A stretch of DNA of 12,435 nt from an uncultured Desulfobacterales bacterium (GTDB taxonomy: Bacteria > Desulfobacterota > Desulfobacteria > Desulfobacterales > G020354645). The DNA is taken from the NCBI GenBank assembly GCA_947259865.1, contig CAMYNZ010000072.1, positions 6,267 to 18,701 of the forward strand. Direction: 5' to 3'. The notes below the pieces were generated by a model that was not told where the DNA came from, ran no database searches, and saw only the letters and a list, made by a program, of their open reading frames with translations. Position 1 is the stretch's first letter, and every line of letters starts with the position of its first letter. The position numbers and the translations under genes are program-made. This document shows, piece by piece, positions 1-6,866 of the stretch.

Positions 1-1078
1 CGCTTCCGTTGCCGCTACCGTTCAACTGGATTCTGACAGTCCGTCGGCCAGGCTCAATTCCAAAATAGAAGAAATTGAAAACCTGAGAGATGAGTTACTG
101 ATAAAGCAGGGAGAAATCGCCGAGCTTAAACGCTATTATAATAAAGCCATAATACAGGTTGCTGATAGAATCCTGCAAATAAAGGATGCCCAGGGAATAG
201 ATACGATCCAGCAGGCGCTTAAAAATAAAACCGTTGCGCTTAACCTTCAGACGATCCAACGAAGAAAAGCGTATATCCAAAGCCTCGAGCACCCCGCGCG
301 CGGACTCGATGATGGCAGCGAAGAACTGCTTTATCTTAAACGAAAAATCAAAATTTACCTCCGCCTGGATCAAATAACAAGCGGTATTGATCTTGACGGT
401 TTGATAATGGAAAGTGAACAAATCATTAAAACTCGCCGGCTTTCACTGGCCGATCTTGCCCTTGACACGGAAACCCTAAAGCGCCAGCCTTTAGAGAAAA
501 TATGGAACCAAATTATCCAAAACGAAAAACAGTATACGTTGAACAAGATCATTCCAAACGAAGAAAAGCACCCAAACCAGGATGATGGATCCTACAGCCA
601 CAGACTCAACCGAATCATCCTGGAAGAAATATGTTCCGGGAATTACACCCGCAGAAATGAATTGACAGCACTATCGGTAAAAGCTGCCAAGTGTTTGGCC
701 CAGGCAAACGATGGTGATTTGTTTCTTAACCGCATTTCGAACTTGAATCCGGAAGCGGCCAAACAGTTGATTCAGTGGCAGGGCAACTGGATTTGTCTCA
801 ACGGAATAAAAGAACTGGCTCCGGAAGTCGCCAAACATTTATCTCAGTGGCAGGGCAACTGGATTTCGCTCAATGGGATCGCTGAATTGTCTTTTGAATC
901 CTCCCATTATCTGAGGCAATGGAAGGGCAAACAACTTGAACTTATGGGACTCGACCCGCAGCAGATGCAATATAACCCCCGAGTGTTGACCTTGCTATCC
1001 CAGTGGGAGAAATCCGGAGGCAAACTTTATATCCCGGAGAAGCTGAGGCAGGAGATAAAAAAATTGAAAACGCTCTGA
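1..1078 (+). CDS. Exported coiled-coil protein with C-terminal leucine-rich-like repeats (5' end outside window)
   Basis: The reading frame is open from base 2 to the stop at 1076-1078, so the gene begins before the window. An internal TTG at 401 is not needed as a start. The visible 358 residues begin with an Ala/Val-rich stretch that could be the end of a signal peptide. A charged helical coiled-coil region follows (about residues 21-171), then a linker, then 24-residue repeats (about 232-320) with the pattern L-x-Q-W-x-G-x-W-x-x-L-N-G-I-x-x-L. No enzyme motif is visible. The next gene encodes a protein whose coiled-coil part aligns without gaps to residues 21-171, so the pair look like tandem paralogs; only this one carries the repeats. 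The export prediction rests on the paralog's signal peptide. Function unknown; a cell-envelope protein-interaction role is a guess. Confidence 0.8.
   Translation, partial: ASVAATVQLDSDSPSARLNSKIEEIENLRDELLIKQGEIAELKRYYNKAIIQVADRILQIKDAQGIDTIQQALKNKTVALNLQTIQRRKAYIQSLEHPARGLDDGSEELLYLKRKIKIYLRLDQITSGIDLDGLIMESEQIIKTRRLSLADLALDTETLKRQPLEKIWNQIIQNEKQYTLNKIIPNEEKHPNQDDGSYSHRLNRIILEEICSGNYTRRNELTALSVKAAKCLAQANDGDLFLNRISNLNPEAAKQLIQWQGNWICLNGIKELAPEVAKHLSQWQGNWISLNGIAELSFESSHYLRQWKGKQLELMGLDPQQMQYNPRVLTLLSQWEKSGGKLYIPEKLRQEIKKLKTL
695..961 (+). repeat. 24-codon leucine-rich-like tandem repeats inside the first gene
   Basis: Three full repeats start at 695, 767 and 839, and a shorter fourth at 911. 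Each is 72 bases long and shares the protein pattern LxQWxGxWxxLNGIxxL. The second and third are nearly identical over their first half: the same 23 bases occur at 772-794 and 844-866. This suggests recent duplication or gene conversion, whereas the outer repeats have diverged. The pattern resembles the irregular leucine-rich repeats seen in many large proteins of Desulfobacterota and Planctomycetes. Confidence 0.8.
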
Positions 1079-1149
1079 TCAGAACGGCAGCCACTAAAGA
1101 TGTCTGGCACAACCGTACCAGCGGGAAAATGAATATGAGAGGCAAGCGC

Positions 1150-1725
1150 ATGTATATTAACAAGTTAAGCCTGGGGACCATGATCCTTATATTTTTATAC
1201 CATCCTGCCGGTCACTGTTTTAAAGGTGATACTCAAATATTGACTTTAAAACAGAAAATGGCAGAAATATCCGAGTTGCATGAGAAAGTATCCCAAAAAA
1301 TAACCGTGATTAAACAAATGCGTCTGGAGCTGAGCGCCACCAAGCAAAAATTAATAGAGGAAATTATCAATGATACCAGGGGCCGTCAAATTTCGACCTA
1401 TAATGACGCGATCCAGATCCCGCGGATTCACTATAACCTCAAACTCATTCAGAAACTGGAAGGTTACACGACGGCACTCCACCAAAAAATTGCATATCTA
1501 AAGGATGCCAATGAACAACTGGTCTTCTATTATCAGCAGATTGAAGATGATCTCAAGATCATTGAGACCTTAAAGGATATGGATGTTGAGGCGCTCATGC
1601 TGGGGATAAACCGGGCGCTGGATGCCTATGCGCCGGAGACAAAAAAACACATAATATATGCCGATCGGATCGAGTTTGACCAGCTCCAGGAGTTATGGCG
1701 CAAAATTAGGGCGGGAAGGTTGTAG
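1150..1725 (+). CDS. Exported coiled-coil protein, paralog of the preceding gene
   Basis: I chose the ATG at 1150 because AGAGG lies about seven bases upstream and the protein then begins with a signal peptide: Lys5, a hydrophobic core around residues 6-19, and a likely cleavage near residue 23. Start codons at 1129 and 1135 would add a few residues. An in-frame extension back to 1003 would overlap the previous gene and is unlikely. The mature part (about 168 residues) is almost all charged amphipathic helix with no catalytic motif. Residues 36-186 align without gaps to residues 21-171 of the preceding protein. My hand count gives about 27 identities in 151 columns, including a conserved Leu-x(3)-Trp near the end. 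The gap to the upstream gene is 71 bases, so the two are probably co-transcribed. A terminator follows at 1761-1788. Function unknown. Confidence 0.75.
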   Translation: MYINKLSLGTMILIFLYHPAGHCFKGDTQILTLKQKMAEISELHEKVSQKITVIKQMRLELSATKQKLIEEIINDTRGRQISTYNDAIQIPRIHYNLKLIQKLEGYTTALHQKIAYLKDANEQLVFYYQQIEDDLKIIETLKDMDVEALMLGINRALDAYAPETKKHIIYADRIEFDQLQELWRKIRAGRL

Positions 1726-1737
1726 AAATTGAGATTG

Positions 1738-1941
1738 TTATTCAGCATCAACGGGGTTTGACGATGGCGGCTCCGTCATCGTATTTTTCCGGCGTACGTT
1801 GTCCTCCAATCTAAAAAGAAACACACCCAACGCCAGTGCGGCGAGATACACCGCAAAGAAATAATAAAGCTCACCATCATGTAAACGCATCCCTAAAATC
1901 AAAAAGGAAATGGCCGCATAAATTAGAAATTTCGTTTTCAT
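1738..1941 (-). CDS. Small two-helix membrane protein
   Basis: A 67-residue protein starting at ATG 1941; a TTG directly upstream would add one residue. The region before the start contains AGGA only three bases upstream and AAAGGA about twelve bases upstream, so ribosome binding is not ideal. Two hydrophobic segments (about residues 4-18 and 25-44) are separated by a short charged loop. An Arg/Lys-rich stretch follows (residues 45-53), then a polar tail. The charge pattern suggests both ends are in the cytoplasm. No family is recognised. It converges on the preceding + strand gene with a 12-base gap, and its final codons overlap that gene's terminator. The hydrophobic pattern and Arg/Lys placement make it look real, but the size and weak start leave doubt. 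Confidence 0.55.
   Translation of the reverse strand: MKTKFLIYAAISFLILGMRLHDGELYYFFAVYLAALALGVFLFRLEDNVRRKNTMTEPPSSNPVDAE
1761..1788 (+). terminator. Intrinsic terminator for the coiled-coil gene pair
   Basis: Bases 1761-1782 form a stem of nine pairs (one G-T wobble) closed by the tetraloop GCTC, with arms ACGATG and CATCGT at the base. TATTTTT follows directly on the + strand. It lies 36 bases after the stop of the upstream + strand gene, the expected place. The same DNA encodes the last residues of the convergent small membrane protein. Confidence 0.7.
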
Positions 1942-2086
1942 CAATCCTAATATTCCTTTCGTTGAGGGTATCTTCAGATAAAATATCGGTACAAAATTTT
2001 AAAACTTTAGCTCAAATATACTGATCGGCTAGCGCGGTATTCCCCACGTCATTATGATGGGGGCGGTAATTATTCCCTGTTTTTTC

Positions 2087-2115
2087 TTGTAAATAGGCCC
2101 TGAATGGGGTAAAAT
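2087..2115 (+). promoter_or_regulatory. Sigma-70-like promoter for the lipoprotein gene
   Basis: TTGTAA at 2087-2092 and TAAAAT at 2110-2115 are separated by exactly 17 bases. This predicts a transcript start near 2122 and a leader of about 54 bases before GTG 2176. It also argues against translation from the ATG at 2116. The rest of 1942-2086 holds no gene I can support; it contains AT-rich DNA around 1985-2010 and a weak inverted repeat (CCCCA/TGGGG, 2042-2062). Confidence 0.5.
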
Positions 2116-2175
2116 ATGTGCGCAAAACAGGCGAGTATGACCACAACAAGATTTCATCATGAAAGGAAAGACGCC

Positions 2176-2580
2176 GTGAAGAAGAAGCGACTCGTGATTC
2201 TGTTATCGGTATTTACTTTATGGGTTTTTGTTTCCTGTTCAGGCTCCAAACCGAATCCGCAAGAAGTTGATGTTCTAAGTGCTTTGAAAAATATTCAGGG
2301 TGGGATTGAATCAAAAATATCTTATGATGAATTCGGAAAGTTAATAGCCGATGCTAGGACAAAGATCGATGCTTTAAAACAAATCGAGAAAAAAAATGCC
2401 TGCTTCTTCAGTGCTGCAAATAGATGCTATGCTTCATATGACATAAGCCGGAAGGCCTGGCAGCAAAAAGATGCGGCCACAGATGATAAGCGCAGGGAAG
2501 ATATGGAGATAACCCTTTCGTTTTCATTGGGGTTCGCATCCGTAAGCATTGCCAAAGCCAACGAATGCTTTACACGTTAA
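2176..2580 (+). CDS. Small lipoprotein of unknown function
   Basis: The GTG at 2176 is preferred over the in-frame ATG at 2116. AAAGGA at 2162-2167 sits eight bases upstream, and the 134-residue protein then begins with a typical lipoprotein signal: Lys-Lys-Lys-Arg, a hydrophobic core (residues 6-19) and the lipobox FVSC with Cys21. Ser follows the Cys, which by the E. coli rule would favour the outer membrane. The mature protein is helical and charged and has three further cysteines (motif CFFSAANRC and one near the C-terminus) that could form a disulfide. I do not recognise the family. It has its own promoter candidate and converges on larB with only 12 bases between stops; I see no terminator there. 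Confidence 0.75.
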   Translation: MKKKRLVILLSVFTLWVFVSCSGSKPNPQEVDVLSALKNIQGGIESKISYDEFGKLIADARTKIDALKQIEKKNACFFSAANRCYASYDISRKAWQQKDAATDDKRREDMEITLSFSLGFASVSIAKANECFTR

Positions 2581-2592
2581 AATCGGTGAATC

Positions 2593-3342
2593 TCAAAGCC
2601 TGTTGATCATTGCAGCCATATATCCGGCACCGAATCCGTTATCAATATTGACGACCGCTACGTTCGAACTGCAACTGTTTAACATGGCAAATAACGCTGT
2701 TAACCCCCCCAAACTCGCACCATAACCCACGCTGGTAGGCACTGCGATAACCGGACGACTGACAAGGCCCGCCACCACACTGGGCAGCGCCCCCTCCATT
2801 CCGGCAACCACAATCAAGACAGAGGCCTGATCAATCAACTCCTTATGGTTGAACAGGCGATGAATACCGGCAACCCCTACATCGTAGACCGATTCAACCT
2901 GATTTCCCATTACCTCCGCAGTAAGGTGGGCCTCACGGGCAACCGGTATGTCGGAAGTGCCGGCCGAAAGAACCAGGATTGTTCCCTTGCCTTTTTGAGG
3001 ATAATCTTTCTTTTTGCATATGATCAACCGTGCATCCTGATGGTACTCGGCTTCCGGAAAGCGGGATGTTACCTCATCCGCCTTGAGTGGTTCAACCCGG
3101 GTCACCAGGACAATGTTTTCCTGCAAAAGCATCTTTTCCATAATACCGGTAATCTGTTCGGAGGTTTTACCCTGACCGAAAATGACCTCGGGGAACCCTT
3201 TGCGCAGCGAACGGTGGTGATCAATATGGGCATATTCAATGTCTTCGCATGAGAGGTTTTCCAAATTGGCAACCGCCTCATCAACGGATTTTTTTCCAGA
3301 GGCCACCGCCGCAAGGATGTGATGCAATGATTTTACATCCAT
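2593..3342 (-). CDS. larB: LarB, nickel-pincer cofactor biosynthesis carboxylase/hydrolase
   Basis: LarB acts on nicotinic acid adenine dinucleotide: it carboxylates the pyridinium ring and hydrolyses the phosphoanhydride to give pyridinium-3,5-biscarboxylic acid mononucleotide. This is the first step towards the nickel-pincer cofactor of lactate racemase and related enzymes. The sequence shows the AIR-carboxylase-like (PurE-like) C-terminal core: SAGTSD (126-131), DVGVAGIHRL (154-163), AGMEGALPSV (180-189), PTSVGYGAS (202-210) and VNIDNGFGAG (231-240). Cys224 in LNSCSS matches the conserved cysteine reported to attack the substrate. The N-terminal domain has the family's GFPEVIFGQGKT. At 249 residues it is full length. 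I chose ATG 3342 (GGA seven bases upstream); TTG 3354 would add four residues. It is last in a probable operon after guaA and a coiled-coil gene, 46 bases downstream of the latter. No larC or larE is visible. Confidence 0.93.
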   Translation of the reverse strand: MDVKSLHHILAAVASGKKSVDEAVANLENLSCEDIEYAHIDHHRSLRKGFPEVIFGQGKTSEQITGIMEKMLLQENIVLVTRVEPLKADEVTSRFPEAEYHQDARLIICKKKDYPQKGKGTILVLSAGTSDIPVAREAHLTAEVMGNQVESVYDVGVAGIHRLFNHKELIDQASVLIVVAGMEGALPSVVAGLVSRPVIAVPTSVGYGASLGGLTALFAMLNSCSSNVAVVNIDNGFGAGYMAAMINRL

Positions 3343-3388
3343 GATCTTATCCAATCATTTTTATTCATATCGATTAGTAAATTGAGGC

Positions 3389-4243
3389 TTAAATGTCCTT
3401 TTCAATAATCTGGCCGGATTTTGGTTTGGCCGTTTCGGCCGGTCGCTTTCCAGCAGATCCGGAACCGGTTTTAGGCGGGGATGAAGACAGGGGCTTTTGA
3501 GGATTTTGCGGGCTCACTTTTTGCATCGAGGCGATGTTGTTCTCGAGTTTTTTTAGTTCATTGCGAATAGAACGGATCTGATTATCAAGGGTGGCCTGTA
3601 TTTTTTTTAGCGTATCCCGTTGAAGCTGTTGTTTTTTCTGTAATTCCTGATCGAAAATTTTACGATCAATTTTGCTGGTCACCAGGGTTGAAATCTCAGC
3701 CCGTATTTTGATTAAATCATTGGTCGTATCCTTTATAGACGAAGCCAGATCGCCAAATTTACGGGAAACACCACTGTCAAGGGCATTAATCTGGGATGAA
3801 ATTTTTTCGAGATCTTTTAAGGCCGTTGCCTGCTTTTTTTTGTCCGCTTTGGAAGCGCCCAGCTTTTTTATCTTATTTTCATTTTTATACAGCCTGAATT
3901 TCAGGGATGAGAAGTTCTTTTCAAGCGCGGCGGCCCTGTTAGCCAGCGTATTTTCAAGATCGTTATATTTGGTCGTAAGTTCATACAGCTTGGTATCCAT
4001 ATCCTTTGACAGACCTTGAATGGTCCTGGCGCCGGTATCCTGATTTACAAGGACTTTTGTTTTCAGATCCATATAGGCAAACGCAATCAGGCCGATTACC
4101 AGACAGGGAATCAAAATTGAGAGAATGGTAACTCGCTTGCTCAATTTTTCCATACGCAGTTCCCTGACATCATCCTGGAATACGGAATCAGGACTTTCCT
4201 CGTCAATTCGGAATTTAAAATCAGATGGTTTGTCTTCATTCAT
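3389..4243 (-). CDS. Membrane-anchored coiled-coil protein
   Basis: A 284-residue protein beginning with an acidic, polar N-terminal tail (1-35). One transmembrane helix follows (about 38-58), preceded by Lys/Arg (Lys33, Lys36, Arg37), which predicts the N-terminus inside and the rest outside the cytoplasm. Residues 75-240 are a long heptad-like coiled coil rich in Lys, Asp and Leu. The tail (245-284) is rich in Pro, Ser and Lys. There is no cleavable signal or catalytic motif. The ATG lies six bases after the guaA stop, so translational coupling is likely, and larB follows 46 bases on. Bitopic coiled-coil proteins of this shape can act as envelope scaffolds or as partners of division or export machines, but nothing here picks one. 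Its place between guaA and larB does not explain its role. Confidence 0.8.
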   Translation of the reverse strand: MNEDKPSDFKFRIDEESPDSVFQDDVRELRMEKLSKRVTILSILIPCLVIGLIAFAYMDLKTKVLVNQDTGARTIQGLSKDMDTKLYELTTKYNDLENTLANRAAALEKNFSSLKFRLYKNENKIKKLGASKADKKKQATALKDLEKISSQINALDSGVSRKFGDLASSIKDTTNDLIKIRAEISTLVTSKIDRKIFDQELQKKQQLQRDTLKKIQATLDNQIRSIRNELKKLENNIASMQKVSPQNPQKPLSSSPPKTGSGSAGKRPAETAKPKSGQIIEKDI

Positions 4244-4249
4244 TTTTTC

Positions 4250-5779
4250 TTATTCCCATTCGATAGTACCGGGTGGCTTTGAACTGATATCATAGACGAC
4301 CCTGTTAACCCCCCTGACCTCATTGATTATTCTGTTCGAAATTTTTGCCAAAAATTTATGGGGCAGTCTGGCCCAATCTGCCGTCATGGCATCTTTGCTG
4401 GTAACCGCCCGGATGGCCACAATATTCTCATAGGTTCTCAAATCCCCCATGACGCCGACACTTTTAATCGGTAAAAGCACAGCAAACGACTGCCATAACT
4501 TCTTATAATACCCACCATTTTTGATTTCTTCAAGTAAAAGATCATCCACATCCCGGATGATCGAAAGACGCCGGCGGGTTATCTCGCCGATGATTCGAAT
4601 AGCGAGACCCGGACCGGGGAAGGGTTGTCGCCATATCAACCCTTCCGGCAAACCCAGTTCTTTGCCCAGCAACCGAACTTCGTCCTTAAACAGATATTTC
4701 AGGGGTTCGATGAGTTTTAACTTCATCTTTTTGGGCAAACCGCCGACATTGTGGTGGGATTTAATTACCGAAGTGGGGCCGCCAAAAGCGGAAACGGATT
4801 CAATCACATCGGGATAAAGAGTCCCCTGGGCTAAGAACTCGGCGCCCTGGATTTTGCGAGCCTGGGCTTCAAAAACATCCATAAAAACGTGGCCGATAAT
4901 TTTGCGCTTTTTTTCAGGATCGGTAACCCCGTCCAGGGCAGCAAGAAATTTTTTGCCGGCGCTTACAAAACGAATATTGATTTTAAGGTGCTGTTTAAAA
5001 GAGGTTTTCAGATTGTTTATTTCATTTTTTCTGAGTAGACCGTTGTCGACACATATGCAGGTCAGGCTATTGCCAATGGCCTTATGGATCAGCACGGCGG
5101 TAACCGAGGAGTCCACCCCTCCGCTTAATCCAAGGATCACTTTTTGGTTGTTGGCCTGGTTTTTGATCTGATGAATCGCATCCGCAGCAAATGATTTCAT
5201 CGTCCAGGAACGTTTACAGTGACATATGTCAAAAAGGAAATTACGAATTATGATCTTGCCCTGGGGCGTGTGTTTAACCTCGGGATGAAACTGTACGCCA
5301 TAGAGATCTTTATTTCGATTAACCACTGCTGCTATGTTGGTGTTTGCAGTCGAGGCGGTGGTTTTAAAACCATGCGGCAGTTTTTCGATTGAATCGCCAT
5401 GGCTCATCCAGCAGTTTGTCCGGGTGTTGACCCCCTTGAGCAGACCCGCGGGTTTGGCCACCCGTAACTGTGCAAACCCATATTCACGTCTTTCGGCTTT
5501 TTTAACGGTTCCGCCCAGGGCGTGGATCATAAACTGCATCCCATAGCAGATTCCCAGAACAGGTATATTTAAATCAAAAATTGCCGCATCCGTTTTCGGG
5601 CTGCCTTTTTCATAAATGCTGGCGGGGCCGCCGGATAGGATGATTCCTTCCGGCTGAAGATCTTTTACGCGGTCTGATGTTATATTTGGGGGCTCTATTT
5701 GACAGTATACCCGGTTTTCTCGAACCCGGCGCGCGATAAGCTGGTTATACTGTGTACCAAAATCGATAATCAGGATCAT
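4250..5779 (-). CDS. guaA: GMP synthase (glutamine-hydrolysing)
   Basis: This enzyme converts XMP to GMP using ATP and ammonia released from glutamine, the last step of guanine nucleotide synthesis in the cytosol. The 509-residue protein is complete. The N-terminal class I glutamine amidotransferase domain has the nucleophile Cys78 (GICYG) and the other triad members His165 and Glu167 (QFHPEV). The ATP-pyrophosphatase domain begins with the P-loop SGGVDSS (219-225). The C-terminal dimerisation domain contains RQPFPGPGLAIR and ends in the family-typical TIEWE. AAGG sits about seven bases before the ATG. It is first in a probable operon with the membrane coiled-coil gene and larB, driven by the promoter at 5842-5870. 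No guaB (IMP dehydrogenase) is visible beside it. Nothing in the active site looks abnormal. Confidence 0.98.
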   Translation of the reverse strand: MILIIDFGTQYNQLIARRVRENRVYCQIEPPNITSDRVKDLQPEGIILSGGPASIYEKGSPKTDAAIFDLNIPVLGICYGMQFMIHALGGTVKKAERREYGFAQLRVAKPAGLLKGVNTRTNCWMSHGDSIEKLPHGFKTTASTANTNIAAVVNRNKDLYGVQFHPEVKHTPQGKIIIRNFLFDICHCKRSWTMKSFAADAIHQIKNQANNQKVILGLSGGVDSSVTAVLIHKAIGNSLTCICVDNGLLRKNEINNLKTSFKQHLKINIRFVSAGKKFLAALDGVTDPEKKRKIIGHVFMDVFEAQARKIQGAEFLAQGTLYPDVIESVSAFGGPTSVIKSHHNVGGLPKKMKLKLIEPLKYLFKDEVRLLGKELGLPEGLIWRQPFPGPGLAIRIIGEITRRRLSIIRDVDDLLLEEIKNGGYYKKLWQSFAVLLPIKSVGVMGDLRTYENIVAIRAVTSKDAMTADWARLPHKFLAKISNRIINEVRGVNRVVYDISSKPPGTIEWE

Positions 5780-5841
5780 AGGACGCCTTACACTGCAGGT
5801 TATTCCCTATCAGTCAGGGTATGAATTGCGAAAACAGGCTG

Positions 5842-5870
5842 AATATGTTAAACAGCGGACCAATTGTCAA
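5842..5870 (-). promoter_or_regulatory. Sigma-70-like promoter for guaA operon
   Basis: On the minus strand, a perfect -35 box TTGACA (5870-5865) is followed after exactly 17 bases by CATATT (5847-5842), four of six matches to the -10 consensus. The predicted transcript start is near 5835, giving a leader of about 55 bases before guaA. The leader holds a small CCCT/AGGG inverted repeat (around 5806-5820) but is too short for a known purine riboswitch. Its -35 box overlaps that of the divergent promoter. Confidence 0.6.
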
Positions 5871-5892
5871 CTTAAAATTCCTTATTTATGAT
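5864..5892 (+). promoter_or_regulatory. Sigma-70-like divergent promoter for the TrpF-like gene
   Basis: TTGTCA (5864-5869, five of six matches) and TATGAT (5887-5892, five of six) are separated by exactly 17 bases. The predicted start is near 5899, giving a leader of about 28 bases before ATG 5927. The -35 box shares five bases with the -35 box of the guaA promoter on the other strand, so the two sites probably cannot be occupied by RNA polymerase at once. Confidence 0.55.
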
Positions 5893-5926
5893 TCCCATTT
5901 TGTTTACGGTCAATTAAGGTTTGATG

Positions 5927-6697
5927 ATGATTAAGACGAATTTAATCATTCAAATATATGAAATCCAGACCCCCCATGAGGCTGAAAAACTGATAGAGCT
6001 TGGTGTGGATCATATCGGAAGCGTTGTCGCGTCGGAAACGCCCTGGAAAATTGCTAATATCCGGGAAACTATCAGGCTGTCAGCACCCACCCGATCCCGC
6101 AGCAGTCTTATTCTGCTTTTTAACGACCCGGAATCCGTTCTGCGGGCATTGGATTATTATCAACCCGATATTATTCATTTTTGTGAAGCATTAACGCATG
6201 GCAACGGCCGGCGGCGGGATTGCGACAGCTTGATATCGATGCAAAAAAAAGTAAAAGCGAAATTTCCTGAAATAAACATCATGCGTTCCATTCCCATACC
6301 GCCGCCCGGGTTGGCTGAATATATATCGATCAGCGAGCTGGCCCGTTTGTTTGAGCCGAGTAGTGATTATTTTTTAACCGACACCTTGCTGATCAAACCG
6401 GGAGGATCGGCAGCCCATCAACAACCCGTGAGTGGTTTTATCGGTATAACCGGTCAAACCTGTGACTGGGCGGCGGCCAGAAGTCTCGTTAAAGCAAGCA
6501 CCATACCGGTAATACTGGCAGGGGGCATCGCGCCTGAAAATGTTGCTGACGGCCTTCGTAAGGTCCAACCAGCCGGGGTTGATAGCTGCACCGGCACAAA
6601 TTTTTTGGATTCAGAGGGGCACGCGGTCAGATTTAAAAAAGATTTTATTAGGGTGCAACGGTTGGTTGAAAACGTGCGCCGGGTCGAGCGTATATGA
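5927..6697 (+). CDS. TrpF-like (phosphoribosylanthranilate isomerase family) barrel protein lacking the catalytic Cys
   Basis: A 256-residue protein resembling TrpF, the enzyme that isomerises phosphoribosylanthranilate in tryptophan synthesis. Family features: the N-terminal strand and helix with AEKLIELGVDHIG (19-31); TDT with Asp152 where TrpF has its general acid; GITGQTCDW (173-181), matching the family's GGTGKTFDW; PVILAGGIAPENV (194-206), the phosphate-binding strand and loop; and GVDSCTG near 217-223. However, the first strand, usually VKICG, reads IQIYE, so the general-base Cys is Tyr11 and the neighbouring Lys and Gly are also changed. Several linkers are longer than in typical TrpF (about 200-210 residues). 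No other trp gene is near. ATG 5927 has AAGG seven bases upstream; ATG 5924 and TTG 5921 are alternatives. It probably acts on another phosphorylated ligand, or is a non-catalytic relative. Divergent from guaA. Confidence 0.75.
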   Translation: MIKTNLIIQIYEIQTPHEAEKLIELGVDHIGSVVASETPWKIANIRETIRLSAPTRSRSSLILLFNDPESVLRALDYYQPDIIHFCEALTHGNGRRRDCDSLISMQKKVKAKFPEINIMRSIPIPPPGLAEYISISELARLFEPSSDYFLTDTLLIKPGGSAAHQQPVSGFIGITGQTCDWAAARSLVKASTIPVILAGGIAPENVADGLRKVQPAGVDSCTGTNFLDSEGHAVRFKKDFIRVQRLVENVRRVERI

Positions 6698-6740
6698 AAA
6701 TGATAGCCATTGAGTGGCATGCCTGAGATGAATTCGTTTC

Positions 6741-6807
6741 GATCGCGGCTGGAAGCCGCTCCCACAGTTTGATTATGAATATGTGTCAGCGGCTTTCAGC
6801 CGCGACC
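6741..6807. repeat. REPIN-like element: two REP hairpins in inverted orientation
   Basis: The left arm (6741-6766) and right arm (6782-6807) are inverted copies of a 26-base sequence that differ at about four positions, with a 15-base spacer between them. Each arm is itself a hairpin: GCGGCTGGAAGCCGC on the left and GCGGCTTTCAGCCGC on the right. Paired REP palindromes of this kind (REPINs) are non-autonomous elements spread by RAYT transposases of the IS200/IS605-like class. None is encoded in this window. It lies between the TrpF-like gene and efp and could also stabilise or end the upstream transcript, although no T-run follows. The remaining intergenic DNA (6698-6740, 6808-6866) shows only the efp ribosome-binding site. 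Confidence 0.75.
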
Positions 6808-6866
6808 AATCGATGGCCCTGGCGAGTTGTAATCAAGGACGGGTATAAGGTGTAAAAGGAGGATTT

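Noticed and set aside
1003..1149. Upstream extension of the second coiled-coil gene to 1003.
   Set aside because: It would overlap the first gene by 76 bases and place the signal peptide about 50 residues inside the protein.
2042..2063. Inverted repeat CCCCA/TGGGG with an inner TCAT/ATGA, as a terminator or operator.
   Set aside because: Short and asymmetric, with no T-run; not distinguishable from chance.
2845..3252. Plus-strand frame of 135 codons inside larB.
   Set aside because: It lies wholly antisense to a confidently identified gene and has no ribosome-binding site or family resemblance.
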